From CAWULT01 sp963923455 (lineage in GTDB: Bacteria; Acidobacteriota; Vicinamibacteria; Vicinamibacterales; UBA2999), in NCBI GenBank assembly GCA_963923455.1, contig CAWULT010000102.1, positions 1 through 16,873 on the forward strand: 16,873 nucleotides of DNA. The letters run 5' to 3'. This document shows positions 6,349 to 13,445 of the stretch, one piece after another. Numbering within the stretch: position 1 is the first letter of the stretch; every line of letters starts with the position of its first letter. Made by a program: the position numbers and the translations under genes. The notes beneath the pieces were generated by a model. The model saw only the letters and a program-made list of their open reading frames with translations, made no database searches and had not been told where the DNA came from.

Positions 6349-9339
6349 ATGAAGCTGCACTTCGAGCCCGACCTCGACTACCAGCTCCAGGCCATCGAGG
6401 CGGTCTGCGAGCTGTTCCGTGGCCAGGAGGTCGGCCGCACCGAGTTCACGGTGACGCGCGATGCCCAGGACGCCCAGATGCGGCTCGGCTTCGCGCAGAA
6501 CGACCTGGGCATCGGTAACCGCCTGACCCTGCTCGACGAAGAGCTGCTGCACAACCTGAGAGACATCCAGATCCGGAACGGCCTGGCTCCGTCCGAGGCA
6601 CTCGCATCAGGCGACTTCACCGTTGAGATGGAGACCGGCACGGGCAAGACCTATGTCTACCTGCGCACGATCTTCGAGTTGCACCGGCGCTTCGGCTTCA
6701 CCAAGTTCGTCATCGTGGTGCCCTCGATCGCCATCAAGGAGGGGGTCTACAAGTCGCTCCAGATCACCGAGGACCACTTCAAGGGCCTCTACGCCGGCGC
6801 ACCCTTCGACTACTTCCTCTACGATTCCAGCAGGATCGGGCAGGTACGGAACTTCGCCACCAGTGCTCACATCCAGATCATGGTGGTGACCGTCGGTGCC
6901 ATCAACAAGAAGGACGTCAACAACCTCTACAAGAACACCGAGAAGACCGGGGACGAGAAGCCGATCGACCTGATCAGGGCCACGCGGCCGATCGTAATCG
7001 TCGACGAACCGCAGAGCGTTGACGGGGGGCTGTCGGGCGCCGGCAAGCAGGCGCTCAATGCGATGAACCCGCTCTGCGCGCTGCGGTACTCGGCGACGCA
7101 CGTGGACAAGCACCACATGATCTACCGGCTCGACGCGGTGGACGCCTACGAGCGCCGGCTCGTGAAGCAGGTCGAGGTCGCGTCGGCCACGGTCGAAGGC
7201 GGTAACAACAAGCCCTACGTGCTGTTTCTACGGCCTGTCATGCGCGGCAAGACTGTGTTCGGCGCGGAGGTCGAGCTCGACGTTCAGACAGCAACCGGGG
7301 TCCGCAGGCAGAGGAAGACAGTTCAACCGCTCGATAGCCTGGAGCAGACCACGGGACGCGCCGTCTACCGCGATGTCCTGATCGGGCAGGAGATCCGCGC
7401 GAAAAAGGGCGACGAGCTGCTCGAGCTCCGGTTCCCCGGCGGCGAGCAGTACCTGCGACCGGGGCAAGCCTGGGGCGACGTGGACGCGCTCGCCGTCCAG
7501 CGCGAGATGATCCGCCGCACGATCAAGGAGCACCTGGACAAGGAGAAGCGCCTACGCCCACAGGGCATCAAGGTGCTGTCGCTCTTTTTCATCGACGAGG
7601 TGGCGCGCTACCGGCAGTACGATGCGAGCGGTAGTCGCGTCAAGGGCGACTACGCGCGAATCTTCGAGGAGGAGTACCGCCGATTCGCCAACCATCCCGA
7701 CTACCGGACGCTCTTCTCGGAAGTGGACGTGACTCGCGCCGCCGAGGAGGTGCATGACGGCTATTTCTCTATCGACAAGCGAGTCGTCAGTCCGTTCGAG
7801 GATATCGAGTTGAAGAAGTCGTCGAAGACTGAAGATGTCGAGACAAGTTCTTTCAACCTGATCATGAAGGAGAAGGAGAAGCTGCTCTCCTTCGAGACGC
7901 CCCTCAAGTTCATCTTCTCGCATTCGGCGTTGCGCGAGGGGTGGGACAACCCGAACGTCTTTCAGATCTGCACGTTGCGCGAGATCCAGACCGAGCGCGA
8001 GCGGCGCCAGACCATTGGCCGGGGACTGCGCTTGTGCGTCAACCAGGACGGTCAGCGACTTCGCGGCTTCGATGTCAACACGCTCACGGTGGTGGCGACC
8101 GAAAGCTACGAGCAGTTCGCCGAGAGCCTGCAGAAGGAGATCGAGGAAGAGACCGGCATTCGCTTCGGTATCGTCGAGACGCACCAGTTTGCGGCCGTGA
8201 CAGTGACCGCCGAGGACGGCACCACTGCCCCGCTGGGCGTCGAGCAATCCAAGGTTCTGTGGGATCACTTGAAGGATCGGGGCTACATCGACGCCCGCGG
8301 CAAGGTGCAGGACGCCCTGCGGGTCGCCCTCAAGGCCGACGAGGTGAAGCTCCCAGAATCGTTCGCGCCGCAGGCCGGCCAGATCACTCAGATTCTGCGT
8401 AAACTCGCCGGTCGCCTCGAGATCAAGAACGCCGACGAGCGGCGCCAGGTGCGGCCGCGGCAGGCGGTCCTTCAGAGCCCTGAGTTCAAGGCGCTCTGGG
8501 ATCGCATCAAGCACAAGACCACGTACCGGGTCGACTTCGACAACGAGAAGCTGGTCGATAGTTGCATCAAGGCGCTGCGCGACGCCCCACAGATCCCGAA
8601 GACACGCTTGCAGTGGCGCAAGGCCGACCTGGCGATAGGCAAGGCTGGAGTGGAAGCCACTGAGCGCGGAGGCGCGCAGACCGTCGTCCTGAACGAAGCA
8701 GACATCGACCTGCCGGACCTCCTGACGCAACTCCAGGATCGCACTCAGCTTACGCGACGCACCATCTACCGGGTGGTGTCCGGTAGCGGCCGACTGGACG
8801 ACTTCAAGCGCAATCCCCAGGCCTTCATCGAGTTGGCGGCTGAGGCGATCAACCGCCGCAAGCGCCTGGCCGTCGTCGACGGCATCAAGTACCAGCGCCT
8901 TGGCGACGAGCACTACTTTGCCCAGGAGCTCTTCGAGAAGGAGGAGCTGACCGGATACCTCAAGAACATGCTCGCGGACACGACGAAATCCGTCTACGAG
9001 CAGGTGGTCTACGACTCCGGCCCTGAGGCCGAGTTCGCCGAAGCGCTCGAAAAGAACGACGCGATCAAGGTCTACGCCAAGCTGCCGGGGTGGTTCAAAG
9101 TGCCCACCCCCCTGGGGACCTACAACCCCGACTGGGCAGTCCTCGTGGAAAGGGACGGTGCCGAGCGCCTGTACCTGGTTGTGGAGACGAAGAGCAGCCT
9201 CTTCACCGATGACTTGCGCGACAAGGAAGGCGCGAAGATCGAATGCGGAAAGGCGCACTTCAAGGCGCTTGCGGTGCGGGAAGACCCGGCCGAGTACAAG
9301 GTTGCGCGAACGGTGGCTGATGTGCTGTCCACTGTGTAG
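6349..9339 (+). CDS. res: Type III restriction enzyme, Res subunit
   Basis: This is the ATP-dependent translocase/endonuclease of the type III system, about 996 residues, the usual Res size. It works only in complex with Mod. The N-terminal SF2 core shows Walker A ETGTGKT at 95-101, the family-typical DEPQ Walker B at 219-222, YSATH (motif III), SHSALREGWDNPNVF (motif V) and RRQTIGRGLRL (motif VI). The C-terminal PD-(D/E)xK nuclease is visible as NPDW (D928) followed by ETK (E946, K948). All key residues are present, so the gene looks intact although its mod partner is split. The ATG at 6349 was chosen because the family consensus MKLHFEP starts there; the frame is open further upstream only as read-through opposite mod. 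GAGG at 6334-6337 is the likely ribosome binding site, 11 nt away and overlapping the mod stop. Confidence 0.93.
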   Translation: MKLHFEPDLDYQLQAIEAVCELFRGQEVGRTEFTVTRDAQDAQMRLGFAQNDLGIGNRLTLLDEELLHNLRDIQIRNGLAPSEALASGDFTVEMETGTGKTYVYLRTIFELHRRFGFTKFVIVVPSIAIKEGVYKSLQITEDHFKGLYAGAPFDYFLYDSSRIGQVRNFATSAHIQIMVVTVGAINKKDVNNLYKNTEKTGDEKPIDLIRATRPIVIVDEPQSVDGGLSGAGKQALNAMNPLCALRYSATHVDKHHMIYRLDAVDAYERRLVKQVEVASATVEGGNNKPYVLFLRPVMRGKTVFGAEVELDVQTATGVRRQRKTVQPLDSLEQTTGRAVYRDVLIGQEIRAKKGDELLELRFPGGEQYLRPGQAWGDVDALAVQREMIRRTIKEHLDKEKRLRPQGIKVLSLFFIDEVARYRQYDASGSRVKGDYARIFEEEYRRFANHPDYRTLFSEVDVTRAAEEVHDGYFSIDKRVVSPFEDIELKKSSKTEDVETSSFNLIMKEKEKLLSFETPLKFIFSHSALREGWDNPNVFQICTLREIQTERERRQTIGRGLRLCVNQDGQRLRGFDVNTLTVVATESYEQFAESLQKEIEEETGIRFGIVETHQFAAVTVTAEDGTTAPLGVEQSKVLWDHLKDRGYIDARGKVQDALRVALKADEVKLPESFAPQAGQITQILRKLAGRLEIKNADERRQVRPRQAVLQSPEFKALWDRIKHKTTYRVDFDNEKLVDSCIKALRDAPQIPKTRLQWRKADLAIGKAGVEATERGGAQTVVLNEADIDLPDLLTQLQDRTQLTRRTIYRVVSGSGRLDDFKRNPQAFIELAAEAINRRKRLAVVDGIKYQRLGDEHYFAQELFEKEELTGYLKNMLADTTKSVYEQVVYDSGPEAEFAEALEKNDAIKVYAKLPGWFKVPTPLGTYNPDWAVLVERDGAERLYLVVETKSSLFTDDLRDKEGAKIECGKAHFKALAVREDPAEYKVARTVADVLSTV

Positions 9340-9352
9340 TCATTGACCTGAG

Positions 9353-12300
9353 ATGCGCGCGACCCCTGATTCACTGATCTGCTCCGCCACCGACCTCTCC
9401 AACTTCCTGAGCTGCCGCCACCGCACGGCACTGGAGATGGCGGTCGCGCGCGGGAAGCGCGCGCGGCCCTACTTCCACGATCCGTTGCTCCAGATCCTGT
9501 ATCAGCGCGGCCTCGACCACGAGAAGGCCTACGTCGATTCGCTGAAGGCTGCCGGCCTGAACGTCGTTGACCTGTCGGCGTTCAAGAATCACGACAGGGC
9601 CGTCGAGGCAAGCGTCGACGCCATGCGGTCGGGCGCGGACGTCATCGTGCAGGCCTCACTGCGGCTGGGCCAGTGGGCGGGGTACCCTGACATCCTGCGC
9701 CGCGTCGAGCGCCCCAGTGCCCTGGGGGGATGGTCCTACGAGGTAGCGGACACGAAGCTGGCGCGCGAGACGCGCGCGGGCACCATTCTTCAGCTCGGGC
9801 TCTACTCCGAGATGCTCGGCGCGGCCCAGGGCACGGCCCCCGAGCACTTCCACGTGGTCACGCCGAACCCCGAGCACCCTGTTCAGACGTACCGGGTGGA
9901 CGAGTACGCCGCCTACTTCCGCCTGGTGCGGGAGCAGATGCAGGGCACGGTGGTGCTGGACGACGGTGCCGTGGCGGCCGCCAACTACCCCGAACCCGTG
10001 GACCACTGCGACATCTGTCCGTGGAGCAGCGAGTGCAGCAGGAAGCGGCGGCAGGACGATCACCTGTCCCTGGTTGCCGGCATCTCGCGGCTGCAGCGGC
10101 GGGAACTGGAGGCGCACGAGGTGCCCACCCTCACGGCGCTGGCGTCCACGCCCCTGCCGCTGCCGTTCAAGCCGTCCCGGGGCGCGGTCGAAACCTACGT
10201 GCGGGTTCGGGAGCAGGCGCGCCTGCAGTTCGAGTCCCGCAACGAGCCGCGCCCCAAGACCGAGCTGCGCCCGTTCGAGGACGGCGCCGGCCTGCGCGCG
10301 CTGCCCGAGCCGTCGCCGGGAGACGTGTTCCTGGACCTGGAAGGGGACGCCCTCGCCGCCGAGGGTGGCCGCGAGTATCTGTTCGGCCTCGTGACGATTG
10401 CTGCCGATGGGGCGCCCGCGTACCGCGGCTTCTGGGCATTCACCGAGGCCGAGGAGCGGCAAGCGTTCGAGGCCGTCGTGGACCTCGTCATGCAGGCCTG
10501 GCAGGCGCACCCTGGCATGCACGTCTACCACTACGCGCCGTACGAGCCGGCAGCCTTCAAGCGCCTGATGGGCCGTTACGCCACCAGGCAGGAGGCCATC
10601 GACCGCCTGCTGCGGGCTCACCGCTTCGTGGACCTCTACGGCGTGGTGCATCAGGCGCTGATCGTGGGTGTGGAGCGGTACTCCATCAAGAACCTCGAAG
10701 TGCTGTACGACTTCACCCGGGCCGTGCCGCTGCCCGACGCCAACCGGGCCTTGCTGGCGATGGAGCAGGCGCTCGAGCTGCATTGCCCTGAGCGCGTGCC
10801 GGCCGAAGTGCGGAACGTGGTGCAGGGCTACAACCGGGACGACTGCGTGTCCACCCGCTACCTGCGCGATTGGCTGGAAGGGCTGAGGGCCAAGGCAGAA
10901 GCAGACGGCCACTCGGTGCCCCGGCCCGTGCCAGGCGACGGCGACCCGTCCGAGAACGTCGACGACCGAACGAAGCGGGTGGAGGACCTGCGCGCACGCC
11001 TCGTGGCGGGCGTTCCGGACGCGCCGGACGACCGCTCGCCGGATCAGCGCGCGCGATGGCTGCTGGCGTACCTGCTGGACTGGCACCGGCGAGAGGACAA
11101 AGCCGGGTGGTGGGAGTACTTCCGCCTGTGCGAACTGCCAGAGGACGAGCTTTTCGACGAGCCGCGGGCGCTGGCGGGGATGACGCATGTGGCGCGGCTT
11201 GGCAACGCCATCGGCAAGACGGGCAAGCCCACGAAGTCGGTCATCGACCGCTACGCGTATCCGTTGCAGGAGATGGAGATTCGTCGAAAGGACGAACTCA
11301 AGCTGCAGGATGGCAGCAAGTGGGCGGAAGTCGTGGCCGTGGACCGCGGGGCCAGAACCATCGACGTCGAGAAGGGGCCCAGCAGGGCGAACCAGCACCC
11401 GACGGCGGTCTTTGCCCACAAATACATCTCCAACGAGGTGCTCGAAGATGCGTTGTTCGGGATGGGGCAGCAAGCCGCTCGCGACGGCGGTGCTGGCGTG
11501 GCCGACCTGCCCGGTGCGGCTCAGGATCTGTTGCTGCGGCGGCCGCCGCGCCTGACGTCAGGCCCGTTCGCACAGCCGCCCGGCGAGAAGGCCGTGGACT
11601 TCGCCGTTCGCATCGCGGGCAATCTGGATGACACGTGCCTGGCCATCCAGGGTCCGCCCGGGGCCGGCAAGACCTACACGGGCGGCCAGATGATTCTGGC
11701 GCTGGTGAACGCCGGTAAGAAGGTGGGCGTGGTGGCCACCGGCCACAAGGTGATCCGCAATCTACTGGATGCCGTTGTCGGTGCACTGGCGCAGACGCCG
11801 GAGCCGCGGCCGGCCGTGCGCCTCGGGCACAAGATGGACAAGGACGACGATAACGCCGGGCTGCCGTCCGGTGTGCGCCGCTTCGACTCCAACGAGGCCG
11901 CGCATGCGGCGCTCACGTCGGGCGAAGTGAACGTGCTCGGCGGAACGGCCTGGACGTGGGCGCGTCCGGAGTTCGCCCAGGCTGTGGACGTGCTGTTCGT
12001 CGATGAAGCTGGCCAGATGTCCCTGGCCGACGTGCTGGCCGCGTCGGGCGCGGCCAGGAGCATCGTGCTGCTCGGGGACCCTCAGCAGCTCGAGCAGCCC
12101 AAGAAGGGCAGCCACCCCGAAGGCGTGGACGCCTCCGCCCTGCAGCACATCCTGGGTGACCACAAGACGATTCCAGCGGACCGCGGCATCTTCCTGCCCG
12201 TCACCTGGCGTCTGGCGCCCCGCATCTGCAACTTCACGTCGGAGTTGTTCTACGAGCGGCGGCTGTTGCCGAAGCCAGGTCTGGAACACCAGCGTCTGCT

Positions 12301-12829
12301 CAGCGCCGGCGAGTTCGATGGCAGCGGCCTGTGGGTCGTGCCGGTGGAGCACGAGGGCAACCGGAATTCCTCCCCCGAAGAGGTGGCCGTCGTCGTCGAC
12401 CTGGTGCGCCGCCTGACGGCACCGGGCGTGCGCTGGGTGGACGAGCGAGGGACCGAGGCCCAGATGACCGGCGCCCACATCAAGGTCGTGGCGCCCTACA
12501 ACGCCCAGGTCAGCCGCCTGTCCGACACGCTCGCGCCCCTCGGCGTCGCGGTGGGCACGGTGGACAAGTTCCAGGGCCAGGAAGCGCCCGTCGTCATCTA
12601 CTCCATGGCGACGTCGCGCCCCGAGGATGCCCCGCGAGGCATGGAGTTCCTTTACAGCCTGAATCGCCTGAACGTGGCCACCTCACGCGCCCGGTGTGCG
12701 GCCATCCTCGTGGCGAGCCCGCGCCTGTTCGAGCCGGAGTGCCGGACGCCCAGGCAGATGAAGCTGGCGAATGCGCTGTGCAGGTACAGGGAGATGGCGG
12801 CCGGCCAGCAGACCCAGACGAGCCGGTAG
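9353..12829 (+). CDS. TM0106-family protein: Cas4/RecB-like nuclease, RNase H-like domain, SF1 helicase
   Basis: This three-part 1158-residue protein sits 13 nt after res. Residues ~1-230 form a Cas4/RecB-type nuclease: D113 in GYPDI, D133-x-K135 in ADTK, QLGLYSEM, and four cysteines (C21, then C219, C222, C228 in CDICPWSSEC) that would hold an iron-sulfur cluster. Residues ~325-505 resemble the RNase H-like exonuclease domain (RNase_H_2), with LDLEGD (D328, E330) and YNRDDC (D496/D497). The C-terminal ~400 residues are an SF1 DNA2/UPF1-like helicase: GPPGAGKT at 767-774, DEAG at 884-887, LLGDPQQLEQP, VDKFQGQE, and NVATSRAR near 1107. This matches the TM0106 family RecB-like putative nucleases. 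The in vivo role is not established; DNA end processing or degradation of invading DNA is the natural inference. It probably shares the operon transcript. Confidence 0.9.
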   Translation: MRATPDSLICSATDLSNFLSCRHRTALEMAVARGKRARPYFHDPLLQILYQRGLDHEKAYVDSLKAAGLNVVDLSAFKNHDRAVEASVDAMRSGADVIVQASLRLGQWAGYPDILRRVERPSALGGWSYEVADTKLARETRAGTILQLGLYSEMLGAAQGTAPEHFHVVTPNPEHPVQTYRVDEYAAYFRLVREQMQGTVVLDDGAVAAANYPEPVDHCDICPWSSECSRKRRQDDHLSLVAGISRLQRRELEAHEVPTLTALASTPLPLPFKPSRGAVETYVRVREQARLQFESRNEPRPKTELRPFEDGAGLRALPEPSPGDVFLDLEGDALAAEGGREYLFGLVTIAADGAPAYRGFWAFTEAEERQAFEAVVDLVMQAWQAHPGMHVYHYAPYEPAAFKRLMGRYATRQEAIDRLLRAHRFVDLYGVVHQALIVGVERYSIKNLEVLYDFTRAVPLPDANRALLAMEQALELHCPERVPAEVRNVVQGYNRDDCVSTRYLRDWLEGLRAKAEADGHSVPRPVPGDGDPSENVDDRTKRVEDLRARLVAGVPDAPDDRSPDQRARWLLAYLLDWHRREDKAGWWEYFRLCELPEDELFDEPRALAGMTHVARLGNAIGKTGKPTKSVIDRYAYPLQEMEIRRKDELKLQDGSKWAEVVAVDRGARTIDVEKGPSRANQHPTAVFAHKYISNEVLEDALFGMGQQAARDGGAGVADLPGAAQDLLLRRPPRLTSGPFAQPPGEKAVDFAVRIAGNLDDTCLAIQGPPGAGKTYTGGQMILALVNAGKKVGVVATGHKVIRNLLDAVVGALAQTPEPRPAVRLGHKMDKDDDNAGLPSGVRRFDSNEAAHAALTSGEVNVLGGTAWTWARPEFAQAVDVLFVDEAGQMSLADVLAASGAARSIVLLGDPQQLEQPKKGSHPEGVDASALQHILGDHKTIPADRGIFLPVTWRLAPRICNFTSELFYERRLLPKPGLEHQRLLSAGEFDGSGLWVVPVEHEGNRNSSPEEVAVVVDLVRRLTAPGVRWVDERGTEAQMTGAHIKVVAPYNAQVSRLSDTLAPLGVAVGTVDKFQGQEAPVVIYSMATSRPEDAPRGMEFLYSLNRLNVATSRARCAAILVASPRLFEPECRTPRQMKLANALCRYREMAAGQQTQTSR

Positions 12830-12851
12830 TCGCCCTTCTGGACGCATCGCA

Positions 12852-12865
12852 GGTTACATGTAACC
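12852..12865. promoter_or_regulatory. Perfect 14-bp palindrome, probable mazEF operator
   Basis: GGTTACATGTAACC is its own reverse complement over all 14 bases. It ends 7 nt before the mazE ATG (12873), the position expected of the operator through which a MazE or MazEF complex represses its own promoter. Autoregulation by palindromes at the promoter is general for type II toxin-antitoxin operons; binding here is inferred. No convincing -35/-10 pair is evident, so the promoter may overlap the palindrome. Confidence 0.6.
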
Positions 12866-12872
12866 ATTGGGT

Positions 12873-13100
12873 ATGGCAGGCTCCGTTCAGTCCAAGTCGC
12901 CGTCGCGTGACAAGGTCCGGGCGCATCGCGATCGGCTGCGCAGGCAAGGGTTGCGCCCGGTCCAGATCTGGGTGCCGGACGTGCGGTCGCAGGCGTTCGT
13001 CCGCGAGGCTCGGTTGCAGTCGCAGCGCGTGGCTCGAAGCGCCCGCGAAGCGGACGACCAGGGCTTCATCGACGCCATCTCGGCGTGGCCAGACGAATGA
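12873..13100 (+). CDS. mazE: MazE-family antitoxin (DUF3018 type)
   Basis: This 75-residue protein has the DUF3018/MazE-like signature: RDKVRAHRDRLRRQGLRPV, then QIWVPDVRSQAF, a basic middle and the conserved C-terminus FIDAISAW. The basic N-terminal part would bind DNA and the C-terminal tail would wrap and neutralise the toxin, as is usual for type II antitoxins. The ATG at 12873 is preferred; an in-frame TTG at 12867 is a weaker alternative. There is no strong ribosome binding site. The stop overlaps the mazF ATG (ATGA), so toxin translation is coupled to antitoxin translation. It follows the RecB-like gene by 43 nt and has its own probable operator, so it may be expressed independently of the operon. 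Confidence 0.85.
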   Translation: MAGSVQSKSPSRDKVRAHRDRLRRQGLRPVQIWVPDVRSQAFVREARLQSQRVARSAREADDQGFIDAISAWPDE

Positions 13101-13426
13101 AGCGCGGCGAGCTGTGGACCGTCGCTGGCGCAGGGGACTACACCGGCAAGCCGAGGCCTGCCGTCATTCTGCAGGACGACCATTTCGACCGGACGGCGTC
13201 GGTGACGGTGTGCCCGCTGACAACGAACCCCACCGAGGCTCCGCTGTTTCGGATCGAGATCGAGCCCAGCAGCGTGAACGGGTTACGCGCACCCTGTCGG
13301 TTGATGGTGGACAAGATCACGACGGTTCCGAAGACGCGCGTGGGCGATCGCATAGGCCGATTGGACGACGAGGATGTCGTGAAGCTGAATCGAGCCGTCC
13401 TCGTGTTCCTGGGCCTGGCCAGATGA
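13097..13426 (+). CDS. mazF: MazF/PemK-family endoribonuclease toxin
   Basis: This 109-residue protein is a typical MazF: MKRGELWTV at the N-terminus, GKPRPAVILQDD, VCPLTTNPTEAPLFRIEI, and the conserved block PCRLMVDKITTVPKTRVG followed by RIGRLDDEDV. MazF toxins cleave single-stranded mRNA at short sequence motifs and arrest growth when the antitoxin is lost. The Arg of the KPRP segment and the Thr of PLTT match the usual catalytic positions of the family, so it looks active. ATG 13097 overlaps the mazE stop. An upstream in-frame GTG at 13085 would add four residues and is unlikely. The gene ends 7 nt from the stop codon of the convergent DUF262 gene. Confidence 0.92.
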   Translation: MKRGELWTVAGAGDYTGKPRPAVILQDDHFDRTASVTVCPLTTNPTEAPLFRIEIEPSSVNGLRAPCRLMVDKITTVPKTRVGDRIGRLDDEDVVKLNRAVLVFLGLAR

Positions 13427-13445
13427 GGAAGCGCTAGTCCTCGTC
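13422..13445. terminator. Weak hairpin over both convergent stop codons
   Basis: GATGAGGA (13422-13429) pairs with TCCTCGTC (13438-13445), 8 bp with one G-U wobble in RNA and an 8-nt loop. The stem covers the mazF stop and the loop contains the stop of the opposite gene. There is no U-run on either side, so it is at best a weak bidirectional terminator and could be chance. Confidence 0.25.

Noticed and set aside
7552..9258. Long minus-strand frame (568 residues) opposite res
   Set aside because: It is a mirror of a well-supported gene in GC-rich DNA; the product has no recognisable motifs.
9656..11473. Long minus-strand frame (605 residues) opposite the RecB-like gene
   Set aside because: Its Arg/His/Val-rich composition is that of a shadow frame, and the plus strand has full nuclease and helicase motifs.
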